This document shows positions 1-12,223 of a stretch of DNA of 64,000 nt, one piece after another. A model generated the notes under the pieces. It did not search any database. It was not told where the DNA came from and saw nothing but the letters and a program-made list of their open reading frames with translations. Source of the DNA: Ephemerocybe angulata (Eukaryota; Basidiomycota; Agaricomycetes; Agaricales; Psathyrellaceae); contig JAACJK010000219.1 in the NCBI GenBank assembly GCA_013368325.1, positions 496,001 through 560,000 on the forward strand, read 5' to 3'. Every line of letters starts with the position of its first letter. Positions within the stretch are counted from its first letter, which is position 1. The position numbers and the translations under genes are program-made.

Positions 1-1791
1 ACCACTACAACACGTTCATTGTGAGTGACCGAACAAGTTCCCCTAACGCTTCATACTAGTATCGAGTCTTACTACGCTTTATTCTAGACGGAGCAAGATA
101 TCGCAGAGATCGCAGGAGCCGGATTGAACTGGGTCAGGGTGCCCCTCCCGTTTTGGGCCATCGAGACCTGGCCTGGCGAGCCATTCCTCGCGAAGACTAG
201 CTGGAAGTCAGTGCCACAGTCAGGGCTTGCCCGAGATACATTTCACTCACAATGATACCCATCCTAGATACTTCGTGCGCCTGCTAGGTTGGTGTCGCAA
301 GTACGGACTGCGCGTCAACCTTGACTTACACACCATACCTGGTTCACAAAATGGTGCGTATCTGTTCCTATCGTAGATTTAATCCGCAACGTACAGCCAA
401 GCTGACAAGCGGTCGACAAGGCTATAACCATTCGGGCCGCTCGGGGCAGATCAACTTCATGCAGGGCACTATGGGTTTGGCCAACGCCCAGCGTGCGTTG
501 AATTATATCAGGATCATCACCGAGTTCATCTCGCAGCCCGAGTGGAAGAACGTCGTCCAGTTTTTCGGCATTCTTAATGAGCCTATAATGCCTCAGATTG
601 GCATCCCCCAACTTCAAAGTTTGTGAGTCGGAAACTATCCCCCTAACGCTCAACAGCCTCGAGTCAATTCTTTTATACAGTTACGTCGAGGCCCATCGCC
701 TGGTCAGAAGCATCACAGGCTACGGTTCAGGGAACGGCCCATACATCGGCATTCACGACGGTTTCGGTGGTCCCGGCCCATGGGCCAATTTCATGCGCGG
801 GGCAGATCGCGTTGTTCTCGATGTACATCCTTACTTTGCGTTCGGAGGAGGCCCAGCGAACGATCCCATCGCCACTGGAATTGGTCCGGATGCTGGGGGT
901 GTCTGGCCTGAGCGGGCATGTCAGAATTGGAACAACCTGCTAGGCACTGCGTGAGTAGTAACTTCCAGGCGTCCCATGCACTAAATTCTGGTTCACTGAT
1001 GCAATCTTTTACTCTAATGTTACTTTAGACGCACCACATACGGTATCAGCGTGGCGGGTGAATGGAGCAACGGCTGGAATGACTGTGGTCTCTTCTTGAA
1101 TGGCATTGAAGGGACGCCGACGTATGGTGGGAACTGCGAGGACTGGCAGAACTCGGCGAATTGGGACGCGGCGACGAAGGCAGGGTTGATGCATTTTGCG
1201 CTAGCGAGCATGGAGGCTCTCGACTCGTGGTTCTTCTGGACATGGAAGGTAAGCTTATTATCTTTCACCTAAACCTTTCCATTAGGGTCGTAAAGAGCGA
1301 TAGCTGAGATGACTCCTCTACAGATCGGGAACTCAACAAGAGGGATCGTCGAATCACCGTTGTGGTCCTACCAGCATGGCTTACAGGGAGGCTGGATGCC
1401 CACAGACCCCCGAGTAGCAGCTGGGACATGCGCTCCTCTCGGTGTTCAGATGACCCCCACACCGAACTATGCCTCTTGGATGAAGGGAGGCGACGGAGCG
1501 GGTGCCCCCACGAACGTCGACCAGCTCACCTGGCCACCTCCATACATCGTCAATGGTGGCCCAGCTGCCCAGCTCCCGTTGTACACTGCGACAGCGACCC
1601 CTGTGACTCTCCCACCGCCATTAGCTACAGCTCCAACTACTGGGAACGAGATCGACTTTGGTAGCGGGTGGTTCAATCAGGGGGACAAGGCGCTTGCACC
1701 AGCGCTTATTGACGGGTGCGAATATCCTAACCCTTGGGATAACACCCAGCACGGAGCGTTCGTCAATACTCCCGCGTGTCGACCTCAGTGA
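1..1791 (+). CDS. Exo-beta-1,3-glucanase-like GH5 protein, 5' part missing
   Basis: Copy 1 of a tandem GH5 pair, cut by the left window edge. Exons seen: 1-20, 88-206, 268-353, 421-622, 681-950, 1029-1248 and 1324-1791, with GT-AG introns. The six introns fall exactly where those of copy 2 do, and exons of 119, 86, 202, 270 and 220 nt match it. Family residues are visible: the acid/base Glu in the ILNEP motif (exon 421-622) and the nucleophile Glu in VAGEW (exon 1029-1248). The GH5_9-like tail with GGWMPTDPR follows. GH5_9 enzymes remove glucose from beta-1,3-glucan and act in wall remodelling; that role is inferred here. The stop is TGA at 1789-1791. Where copy 2 has VAGEF this copy has VAGEW. 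The N-terminal anchor, if present, lies outside the window. Confidence 0.93.
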
Positions 1792-2784
1792 TTATTGCCA
1801 TTCAATCGAGGAAACTCGGATGTCAAGGATGGCATGAGACGAGCCCGGAATCATTTCATATAGAGCATTCAACAAAGGGTCTGCCACTTCTGCGATTTGA
1901 GGTCTTCGGTACATGTGCGTTATGTTGTGTTGAGAGTAAACATAAAACTCTTCGTATTCCAGCAGCAAGTTGGGAGACATCCATGAGTTGCACATGTTCG
2001 GGAGAAACCTTGTTATCCTGGAGCATCTTTGTTGTGTGCTCCCGAACAACGAACTGAATTGCTGTCGTCTTGGCAGTTCTTAGCGCCTGTCAAGAGACAA
2101 GGTAATACGGCAAGCCCATACTCAACGAGGCTTGAACGAGGAGCCGTGAGGTTCCTTCGAACGTGAGGGATCATGGACTCGAGGCTGGCCACGACGATGT
2201 ATGTTTGGGCCAGCGGCAAACGCCTCTCGCCATGAGGATTTATTTATGAAGACGCCGCGGTGACTACCCCGCCAAGTCTCTGCCTGAAGGCTCAAGGCAA
2301 TTGAGTTACGTGAAACATGTCAAATGTGTGAATGCGTTGGCGGCGAGGCATCCCGGCGCCTTCGACTCTGTCACATTGGGGTTGCCTATTGGGGACAATT
2401 TTCGGACTTGTCGATGGTCGAACATTGGTCGAACATGGTCTTCCACCCAACTTTCACCTCATATCTTCCTAGGCAGGCAGTTCCAATTGCTCCTCAAGTG
2501 CTACCTAGCTTTCCTAACTTCCACTGTAGGGGGTTTATAATTATAGAAGCGATGCTTGTCAGTGTCACAGGCCCCGCCTTGGCCCTTGGCTCGACCGAAA
2601 GGGGTGGATGGCGCTGTGAAGGGTCGACGGCAAATCAATAACAAACGGACCTACTGAATGCCCATTGGCAGGCAGTCAGTGGCAGGCATCTTGTTTAGCG
2701 GGGTTCATTTAGAGAAAACAACCCAGAAATCCTTTCTCCCTCACCACCACCATCGGTCCTCCTCCCTGTGGTACGAGCGCGAAC
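1792..2784. other. Intergenic region between the two GH5 genes
   Basis: About 1 kb containing the 3' flank of copy 1 and the presumed promoter of copy 2. I found no convincing exon, tRNA or repeat. Short open frames here lack splice signals and recognisable motifs. Confidence 0.5.
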
Positions 2785-5500
2785 ATGGACCGTCCTCTGT
2801 CCACCGCTGACTCCCTGGCCGCTGCCACGCACACTCCCCTGCCTGCTGCCGACGGGGCGTCGCTGAAGGAGCCCCAACCACACTTCCTGGACTCCCGCAC
2901 GCCATCCTCTGTGGGCCAGGGTGGCGCTTCTGCTCTTGGTGACTCGACGACAGCGTTCGGCAAGGGAGAGTTGACCAACTCTGACGGCGCCGGAAGCGCC
3001 ATTGAGGAGCCCGTAGCGAACCCAGCCAAGAAGCGCCGGACTCTCACCTTCGCGCTCATCGCGCTTCTTGCCCTCGCCGTCGTCGTCCTGGCCGTCATTC
3101 TCCCAGTGTACTTCAAGGTTATCAAGAAGAAGGATGGCAATACGGGATCAGCCTCATCATCCTCTTCCAACGGCGGGTCAGATGGCAGCGCTGCACCCAC
3201 ACCGACTTCCACTGCGTCGCCCACCCGAGCGACAACTGGCGGAGATGGATCCACGATCACTGCGGAAGACGGGACCACGTTTACTTATGCCAACAGCTTC
3301 GGCGGAATCTGTGCGTTTTATTGATTCTTCTTTCGGTGCTTCGCGGACGCCTCGTGCAAAGTGGGGAAGGCACGAGGCGGGGGACTTCTATCTTGATTCG
3401 ACACCATTGACGAGACACTTTGCGTCGTGACGTCGATCCCTTTCCCAACAGTTCTTGGATTCATCTTATTGACCCTCCTTATATTAGGGGTTGCTGATCC
3501 TGATGACCCTTACAACGACGGTGCTCGACCAAACTCATGGACTCCTGCTCTCAACGAGACTTTCGACTACGGTAAAAACCGGATGTATGGGTAAGTGACT
3601 TTATACGATGCTTCATATAGGCTGGCGTGTCTGAACCTCGATTTGTAGCGTTAACCTTGGTGGACTCTTCGTTCTCGAGCCGTTTATCTCCCCCGCACTC
3701 TTCCAGAAATATCCTGGTACCGTTGATGAATGGAGCCTCAGCGTCGCTATGGCCGCTGATACCGCAAGTGGTGGCCTGAACCAACTCGAGGAGCATTACA
3801 AGACATTCATTGTAAGTGTCCGTTTTCGTAAACCTATTCATCGACGCTTAGCATCGCATTTCGGATAGACGGAGAAAGACATTGCGGAGATTGCGGGTGC
3901 TGGTCTGAACTATGTTCGATTGCCAGTGCCATATTGGGCTATCGAAGTTTGGCCGGGCGAGCCCTTCCTCGAGAAGGTTTCGTGGAAGTAAGCGTTTGAA
4001 CCTCCCATCCCTCCTAGGATATTTTTTGATTCGTGATCTTCAGGTACATCGTCCGACTCTTGCAGTGGTGCAGGAAGTATGGCATCCGTGTCAACCTCGA
4101 TCTCCACACCGTTCCTGGCTCTGCCAATGGTATGTCCGAACGTATTCTTCATTAACACATTATTGAAGGAGGTGATAGGCTACAACCATGGTGGAAAGGC
4201 CAACCAACACAACTTCCTGAATGGCGTTATGGGGTATGCGAACGCTCAGCGAGGCCTGAATTACATTAGGGTCATTACCGAGTTCATTTCCCAGCCGGAA
4301 TGGAAGAATGTCGTCCCAATGTTCAGCATCCTCAACGAGCCTATCGTGACCACGATCGGACGTGATACCCTTCGCAGCTTGTAAGCTCTCACGAGCCTTC
4401 CTCAGTTGAACGCGCCTCTGATGACTGGGTGTTTTTAGCTATCTCGAAAGCCACAAAGTCATGCGCGATATCACCGGCTTTGGGGAGGGGAAAGGACCTT
4501 ACATGGTCATCCATGACAGTTTCCAGGGTCTGGACAGTCTTGCTGGATTTACGGACGGTGCAGACCGGATCGGTGGTGATGTCCATCCCTACTTTGCTTT
4601 CAGTGGTGCGGGGGACTCCCCCACTATCGACTCTGGCACTGGCGCAGGTGCTGGTAACGGGTGGCCTCTTCGTGCGTGCAATCGCTTCGCCAGCATGATG
4701 AACGATAGGTATGTGGTAGAACTCATCGCATTTTAGTATGTGAACCTTTGTTGATTGTCCACGAAGCCGAAAAGCCCTTGGTGTCTCGGTTGCCGGAGAG
4801 TTCAGCAACGCCTTCAACGATTGTGGATTGTACCTCCGAGGCGTCAACGGCCAAACTGACTACGCCGGAGACTGTGGCCCCTGGAACGACTATGCTTCAT
4901 GGAGTGAAGGCATCAAGGCCGGCATCAAGGTGTTCGCCGGGGCTCAAATGGATAACTTGGGTGATTGGTTCTTTTGGACATGGAAGGTAAGTTTCGTTTC
5001 TCGAGTTGCCCATCGAACCATTTCAAACACGACGACTCCTTCCTCAGATTGGTGAATCGTCACGGGGTACGGTTGAAGCACCCCTCTGGTCGTACCAACT
5101 TGGTCTCCAGGGAGGCTGGATGCCAACTGACCCAAGGACTGTGGTCGGTACTTGCGCTTCCGTCGGAGGTGCCTCAGGGACCTGGGATGAAACCTTCGCA
5201 CCAGCAATGACCGGAGGCGCCGGGGCCGGACTCTCCAACCAAGCCGCCCAGTACCCATGGCCACCAACAAACATCGCAGGCGCTGGTGTCGCTGCCGCCG
5301 CGCTGCCAAGCTACACCGCAACAGGACCCATCGTCTCCCTCCCCGCTCCCACCTTCACCGACTCCAAGGGCAAATCTATCTCCCGTGGAAGCGGTTGGTT
5401 TGACGCCGAAGACACCGCATTGGCGCCCGCACCCGTCGCTGGCTGCACTTACCCCGACGCCTGGGACGCTGAGAACGCTGCAGTCCCTGCTCAGTGCTAA
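2785..5500 (+). CDS. Membrane-anchored exo-beta-1,3-glucanase-like GH5 protein
   Basis: Complete model, 713 aa: exons 2785-3310, 3488-3590, 3649-3811, 3869-3987, 4044-4129, 4179-4380, 4439-4708, 4767-4986 and 5048-5500 (sum 2142 nt, frame closes). A Ser/Thr/Pro-rich cytosolic head of about 90 residues is followed by one hydrophobic segment (about residues 93-113) and a Lys cluster. A Ser-rich stalk then leads into the GH5 domain from about residue 175. That is type II membrane topology, as known for fungal plasma-membrane exo-1,3-glucanases. Catalytic Glu residues lie in ILNEP (exon 4179-4380) and VAGEF (exon 4767-4986). The likely role is glucan trimming at the cell surface. Copy 1 lies 1 kb upstream in the same orientation with the same intron positions, indicating tandem duplication. 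Confidence 0.95.
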
Positions 5501-6259
5501 GTGGGAGGGTGGATTGGGCTGCATGCTTTGGACTTGGAACAAACGAACACTTGACCCTGCAGATTCATGGTAGACATCTTCACGGACTCTTTATTTGAGC
5601 AATCTATTGCTATGACACTTCATTCTTACGACCTGGATACCTATATTACGGTTACGACGACTTTCTATCTCTGCGACCGCTTCACTCGGACCTCCTTAGT
5701 GCACGTATTGTAAAAGTTTCGACCACTAAGTGTATACCTCACCATACACACTGTGAACCTGATCTTTTTGTGTTTCACTCCGCGAAATTTACGCAACTAT
5801 CTGGCTTTCCATGCGACGTCCCTTATTCTTGAACAATGTTGTGTTTTCGGACCTAAGCTTTCTCTACCGTCTTGACCTCGTTTCAATCAACCTTAAATCG
5901 GTTACGAAGGCGATGCTCGAGAGCGGTGTCCTTCCCTTGTCTCTCTGAGGGGGGCATTCGCTGAGCGTCTAGTATTACGGGCAACAAGCCTTGAAGTCCC
6001 AATGCTCGGGGACCCCGCTTGTAACCTTTCTCAAACTGCAGAACAGGTGACACCTTTCTATTAACAGTGTATGAGAGGCAGCTACTTCCCCCAAGGCTAC
6101 GCCGCTGAAAGTCAACTAACGCCAACTCCGCACCGCCCCCTTTCCATGGGCGCTTATGTTGACGCGTCCCGTTCGCCCTCGCATGCGGATAGATGAAGCC
6201 CATCGTCACCCCTTCCGACTTCCACTACTTATATCGCAGTCAACATTTCGCCTCGACCT
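5501..6259. other. Intergenic region
   Basis: The 3' flank of the GH5 gene and upstream DNA of the next hypothetical gene. No gene or repeat recognised. Confidence 0.45.
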
Positions 6260-7747
6260 TTGTACGACATGCCTGTGTCGATGGATATCCAACCTGGCTG
6301 GCCATCGACGTCGGGTAGCACGTTGAAACTCCTTGAGCTCGATTTGAACCCTCCGATACCGAAGTACCGACTCTCTCTCAGATTCTCGGGCCTGGGATGG
6401 CCATCTTCATGCACTCTTCCCTTCGGTGCCTCAGCCACTGTCCCATTGAACGCGCCTCGTCTCGTATGGTCTGCGCAAAGTCCAGGTGAGCAAAGTGCAT
6501 GTCCACGTCACGCCCCAGCACAGGGCAGATAGCAGCTATACAGTGATACAATACAGCGCGCAGTGGCCCTGAAGTCCCGGAGACGCCCCTACAGCCCTCG
6601 ATCCCGACGGATTCTCCGATTTCCTTGAGAGATCCGCTTCCCGAGAGGCGGTTTCGTCGTATCGGCGAATGCGGAACGCACTTCTGGATGTTGATGCTGG
6701 CCCGGATGCGCGGAACTGTACAAGAACTGTAGGTCAAGGGGCGTGGTGTTGCGTAAGACGCTTTCAACGTCACGTTCAGTGAGGAATAGAAAGCCGTGTG
6801 GCTGGGTCCAGGGCCCTTCAGGTCTGTTGAGCCATTCAGTTGGCGATACCTTATACATCCGAGTCGAGGCTTCATTGGGGACAAATGCTCAAATGTGTTG
6901 ACCTGGTTGTTCCTGAGGGCCTTGGCTCGACCTGCAACAGGACCCCCGTTTATGCCCTGGGATCCCGGAGGCACTTCCGGACAAAAATTTGGGATTTGGG
7001 AAACATGCCGGACCCCCTATTCCGGACAAAATTTGGCGTTTTGGCAAAATGGCTGGGAAATTTTCCCGGACATTTTGACCAAGATGTCGAAAATTTTAGC
7101 CTTTTAGAGGACGGGAAAAAATTGGGGAAAATGTGATAAATGCGAAACAATTCTGAATATTTTAGAGACTAGGGGAAAATCGAAAAAAAGACCGAAACGC
7201 CGGAGGATTTTCCGGACATTTCCTCCCTTGAGCGGGAGGCATTTCCGGACAAAAGTCCCAAAACCTGCCTCCGGCATCTGGAGGGATAAACGGGGGTCCT
7301 CCTGCAACGTACACTTACTCTGTCAAAGCCAATATAAACGTTATGAGCGCCCAGGTACCGAAACGGATTCTACAATGATTGGGCATTGGATGCTGGCATT
7401 TGGGAAGATGATGAGGAACGAACGGACATGTTCGAGGGTTTACGGTGCCTGAGCTGTCTGTCGGATGATGTTGATGGTGGTTCCTGAGAGCCGACAGAAG
7501 TAACGAAAATCACAAAGACAAGGACAACTGGTACCGACGCGTTTGTAAAGCCTGCACTCGTTCCCTTCAACACCGTATGTTTGTGTTCTATGCAGAAGTC
7601 ACTGCGCTGCTGCCCATAGAGGGATCACCAAGTTCAATAGGTTCAGATTTCATCTTCCGTGGTGAGATAGTAACATTCCAGCCCAACACTGGAAGCCTCG
7701 ACCCCTTGTACCTACGAATGAACGAGATGGCACAGGTCAACGTATAA
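6260..7747 (+). pseudogene. Hypothetical intron-rich gene or gene relic carrying a MITE
   Basis: No family recognised. Several stretches read as protein on this strand. A first exon 6260-6485 ends at a GTGAG donor. A region around 6564-6720 is open in two frames. A short stretch near 7363-7470 is rich in acidic residues. A final open block at about 7499-7747 ends with TAA and contains a CKAC motif. I could not connect them into one frame: two of the implied introns would be under 30 nt and one junction meets a stop. A 362-bp MITE sits at 6939-7300. With it removed, an intron from the flank at 7309 to an acceptor near 7354 becomes plausible. It may be a decayed gene or a real gene that I mis-spliced. 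The reverse-strand frames over the same bases look less protein-like. Confidence 0.35.
6939..7300. mobile_element. Non-autonomous hAT-like MITE, 362 bp
   Basis: The element has perfect 15-bp terminal inverted repeats, AGGACCCCCGTTTAT at 6939-6953 and its reverse complement at 7286-7300. It is flanked by an exact 8-bp direct duplication CCTGCAAC at 6931-6938 and 7301-7308. There is no coding capacity. The interior carries subterminal copies of TCCGGACA and purine-rich A/G tracts. An 8-bp duplication with short inverted ends is typical of hAT-superfamily MITEs; that assignment is inferred. The terminal bases are not the commonest hAT start, so P-like families remain possible. Confidence 0.85.
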
Positions 7748-10174
7748 ATAACCGCAGACCACCTGTTCTGGTCATCGAGCCGTATCGAGAGAGGCGGAAG
7801 TTCCCTTTTCAGGGAATACCTGTGCCTTGGGCAGTCCGATCGTTTTTGTTGGGACCTGGCGGTGCTTCGTTCCAAAAAAGTAATCTTCCAAACACGGAGG
7901 ATCCGTGTGTCCGAAGGCTGCCGAAGGCCTGCGATGTTGATTGCTCAGCCCGTGCAATGTGCATAGCCAGGCAGATCCCGAGCACCGTCAAAGCACCTTT
8001 GAAGAAGAAAGGCTTTACGACTTACAAGGCCTGCGCACTGCCAGCAAGACTCAAGTTCAGTCAGAGTGCGATGGAGGTTGGCCTTGAGGCGCGCGATCAA
8101 ACCGAACTCTAATTCAGGCCGCACGGGGATATTCCCACGTTTGACCACCGCAATCACCACGCGTGGATGAGCCCCGACCGGTATGGATGGGGACCATTTG
8201 CTCCCGCTGCCTCCTAATCTAAGTAAGAATTTGAAGACTTGAGGTCGCACATGGTCGCGCGGATTTTTCTCCAGAAAATCGTTCAGCCCGTTGGAAGGGC
8301 GGGACCCGTTTGAAGGTCAGCCGACCCGCAGCCATCTGGCCTCTAGCTAATGCTGACCAGGAATTTCAAGGTGTCGTCGACCTGCAACGACCTGAAAACC
8401 TGCTTTGCCCTCAAGGGATGTCACTGATGTCATTCGAAGTCGCTGCCAGTATCTGTGAGGTCTGAACCGAATAATGACCTCGACTGTCGACAATGACATC
8501 GTCCTCTTGTGTCTCCCTGATAATCGGAAGGGATGCACGTTGATTGTGGATGATCGACCGCCGTCCGCTAAAATGCGGTACTAGTGTCCGCGTCGTGGTT
8601 TAGTCCTTTGCACATGTGCGCCGCCTTGGTATGGACCATATCTCCGTTTCAAGGATTTGGACAGAACGATTAGGAAGCGAACGAAGGATTCGCGCCTCCT
8701 GTGTAGTTGGACCGCCGCGAGCCAAGCATCCATACTGGGTGTGTTCTACTCAATCCAATGGGCACCATTGTATCCTTGCCTAGACCTCTCCGGCGTACCT
8801 TCAATAAACCTTGGGCCGAACACATAGTACGGTGGAGCAACCGGCACATTCGATAACGACGAGAACAAGAGAAGCTGTTGTCTGAACGCCGTACTACATA
8901 CGGTTTCAAAACCGCGATCGTAAAGAGGCCTCATCCGTTACGACCAAGGATAAAAGGGTATTGAAACAGTGGACTGGCTCGCTTTTGACATATTGTGACT
9001 TTTGCATTTAGCCTGAAGTGCTGATCTTGAATCACAATGCCGAATAAGAGGTGACGGGAAAACTACAAGCAAGACCACGCTTGGCTGCGCACTACACGAC
9101 CTTTACGGCTGTCCAAAACATCGTCCGGCACCGTGACAAGAGGCGCGAGGAAGGGGGACGATGGGGTGTATGTCAGGCTCGGTCAACACCTGCTAATGGT
9201 CGATGATCAGCGGTGGTCGGTCTGTAACTCGAGTGTCTTCCGGAAGTTCATGAAAGAAGGAGCGGCACACTTGGATAGCAGAAACCGAAGAGCGGGAAGT
9301 CCAATAGCTACGAGGTCGCTTCCTGCCATCAAAATGGAGCCAGAGTTCCACTACTTCTTCCTCCACCCGTGCTGCCAGGAAAGCTTGACTATTGTGACAC
9401 TATCGCTATCAGCTTGCGACATCGATGTCATGGGTTGCAATGAGATGTCCCCTGGGCACCTCACGTCCCAGACACCACACCCTCGCCCTCCTGCATTTCT
9501 ACTGCTATCTCAGGCTGCTTGCAGTTGGCGGGAAGCATCACTCAATCCGAGTCCGGTATGTTGGGAAACAGCGGGGGGTCCGGTAACTTCCTCCTGGGAA
9601 AGGACCTCCGAAACTGTGAGCTTCCCCATTTGGACCGCGGTGCGCGATCAGAACCGCGTGGCTGTACTTAAATTGAATCGCGATTCTCGACGGAAACCGC
9701 CGTGGCAGGCGCTCAGATCGACACCGACACAACGAAAACAAAAACGCGAAAGATCTCGCGCTCCTAGACCAGATTGATTAGAGAGGAAGAGTCAAATGCC
9801 ATTTGGGAGAGGACAGCACTTGACTGCTTTCCTCCCACGAAATATCCGGAGGACCTTCCCTGCTGGCGCCTCCGCTCCTGTGGAAATGTATTCAGACACG
9901 GATCCTTGGCCTTGGATATTTTGGGCCCCAGCCCGGCTAACGAATCGGACATGTTCGCGATAGGGTTTGTATCGCTTTACTCCTGTTGTACAGGTGATGA
10001 GATCGGCTTCGTATCCTGTTTTGGTCTACAAACCAAGCACCCGAACAACTCATTTAACGAGGCTGCCTCACGGAGATCTCTCCCACCCGTAGTTGTTCTT
10101 AAACTGTCAACACATATAAGCCTGGAGCTCCTCCACTGCTTATCTTCCTCTACTTTTCCGGTGCCCTTCGTCGC
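7748..10174. other. 2.4 kb without a supportable gene
   Basis: Several open frames occur on both strands, including a 214-codon one at 9133-9777 and a 101-codon minus frame at 7945-8250. None shows a recognisable domain or a coherent exon series. A TATA-like CATATAAG near 10,113 is plausibly the promoter of the downstream TEA gene. Confidence 0.4.
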
Positions 10175-11700
10175 ATGCAGCCTCGCTCTGGCCCTACTCG
10201 CTCGTCATCTCGTCTATCTCTGTCACGCTCCTCTCCGTCAACGTACTACTCAATGCGGCACCCTTCCCCAGTCGAAGAAAATTTTGCATCTCCCCAGCTC
10301 GATAATCCCCGGACTCAGGATGTCTTCCAGTCAATAGTCAAGGGACGGAAGAGTTGGAAAACATTGAGGGGCGGCGAGGTTGTGTGGCCTCCCGAACTTG
10401 AAGCCGCCCTCATCGAAGGTAGAATCACGTTCCCGCCATCGCCTCTGGTCCTTGGCTCACATATTTCTATCTGATTAAGGTCTCGAAAACTATATTCCTG
10501 ACGACTCGAGAGAAACCAGGCTACTCGGTCGATTCCCACTTCGAAACCGCTTCATCTCGGATTGGATATTCGAGAAGACGGGGAAGCGGCGAACTGCAAA
10601 GCAGGTCGGTAGCCGTCTTCAACAACTACGGGACTCATGTGGGGGACGCAAGCGTAAGTTTTCTCTCCCTTGGTTCTAACAAGTTCTCACCCAGTGTATC
10701 CCTCATTCTGTTCGGCTTAGTCCTCAACCTTCTTGCACCCAAACGCCCTATTCCCCATCGAGCCTCCTCCCTCTCGCCAGAGATACCACACCGCTCTGGC
10801 GTCTATACTGACCACACCTCTCGACAGCGGGATACCGACTCCTCTAGCGACAGGTCCTCTCCAAGCTCCCCAGCTACCCCCACCGAGTCCACGGGACTGC
10901 AGCATCTTCTCTACCGCGGGATTGCATCCTCCACCGAATCACCACCCAACTCGATCGTATACATTGATTTGCTTCCTACGTCTTCAAGTTCGGCCTCGAA
11001 AGTCTTTCTTGACTCCTCGATGCCATCATCGAGAGAAGACGAGCTCATGTGGGCAGAGCGCGGCTTGGACGTCGTGCGGATATCGCCCCAAGCTCGTTAC
11101 ATCTCGAACATCGACCCCACGATTACCTTTACCTCTCCTTCCCTCATTACCGCCGCCTCTGTCTTCTCGGTCTACCTCGACGACGACCTCGTCCACTCCG
11201 AAGACTCACCACTCGAGTCTTCAGGCCTCTTGACCCCGAACGAGGATGCTTATCTATACAGCACCCGCCTACTCCCCGGATACTGGGGAAAGCTTTGTCA
11301 CATGTCGGGTAAGAGACCTTTGCCGACGATCGTGCCTGCCCCTCGCTCACTAAAAATAACTGCAGATCTCTCCCGACACACCATCGTTCACCGCGTGGTC
11401 GAGGAACGTTCGGCAGCCTTACCAGGATCCGCCTCCAAGGTCCTCTTCTCAACAATGTATCGGTTCAGCTATTCTACCCCCACCATGTCCCTCTTTACAA
11501 ACGCCTACGACTCGGGCCCCACACTCCTTGCCACTCCCCCTCACAAGAACTCGGCTCTCGACGTCTCTTTCGACTCCATTCTCGCGATGTCCTCCCCTGA
11601 AGGCTACTACGAACCTAAGCTTCCTCAGCAAGCCTACTACGACATGTCGCCCAACTGGAGCACAACGAACAGCGTCTCCTCTTACCAAGGCTCCCATTAA
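10175..11700 (+). CDS. TEA/ATTS-domain transcription factor (AbaA/TEC1-type)
   Basis: Model of 446 aa from exons 10175-10418, 10480-10653, 10721-11308 and 11366-11700 (1341 nt, frame closes). The TEA domain spans about residues 58-140 and is split by the first intron. It begins at a Trp-Lys-Thr followed by VVWPPELEAAL, continues through an RFPLRNRFIS stretch, and ends with GKRRTAKQVGSRLQQLRD, the classic recognition-helix signature. TEA factors bind MCAT-like sites and in fungi control conidiation, filamentation or mating-related development. A conserved acidic/Tyr-rich region with YIDLLP follows, probably a protein-interaction segment. The second intron has two acceptors. The nearer (10694) meets a stop soon after the domain, so I chose 10720, which opens the long downstream frame. 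The nearer one could give a short isoform. Confidence 0.9.
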
Positions 11701-12223
11701 TTCCCTCTTCACTGGTTCCCCCGTCTCTCCTTTGTTTCATAGGGTTCCGAAATGTCAAATTTTGTGTATGTCCTCCACTACCTCTGCTGCACCACCAGTA
11801 ACTGATGCTTCTACCACAGACAAATGTATCAGTATCTACCGACCTATGCATGTACTACCGCCGCTCCTTAACTTACTCTATGCTTTCCCTGTTTATTATT
11901 GGTCCCACTATCTCGTAAGTCTCATCCCGTTCTGCTCCACTCTGTATTCGAGGCTGACCACGTTGTGCTCCAGATTGTAATATTGCTATGTTTTATTCGC
12001 TACTAGTCGCTATCCACACTCTCAGGACTTTGCTACCGCACTCAATTCGCATTATATATTAGTCTAATTTCTTTGGGTTTCATGGGGTTCTCTGGGGTTC
12101 CACTGTTGTATAGACATCACGCATTTCTTTGTCGCCACTACTACTGCATCCAACACTGTTCAATTCCTACATACACGCAATTGGAAATCGAAACATCATC
12201 ATACTACGAGAGCACCATTGTCA
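11701..12223. other. Convergent 3' intergenic region
   Basis: Shared 3' flank of the TEA-domain gene (plus) and the next hypothetical gene (minus). No further gene seen. Confidence 0.5.

Noticed and set aside
7588..7875. 95-codon minus-strand frame
   Set aside because: It overlaps a more protein-like plus-strand block ending at 7747.
9133..9777. 214-codon plus-strand open frame
   Set aside because: No domain, no splice signals consistent with neighbours, and composition unlike the clear genes; possible but unsupported.
10654..10694. Shorter intron in the TEA-domain gene
   Set aside because: Splicing at 10694 leads to a stop after about eight codons; the 10720 acceptor opens the long conserved-looking frame. 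It may still produce a minor isoform.
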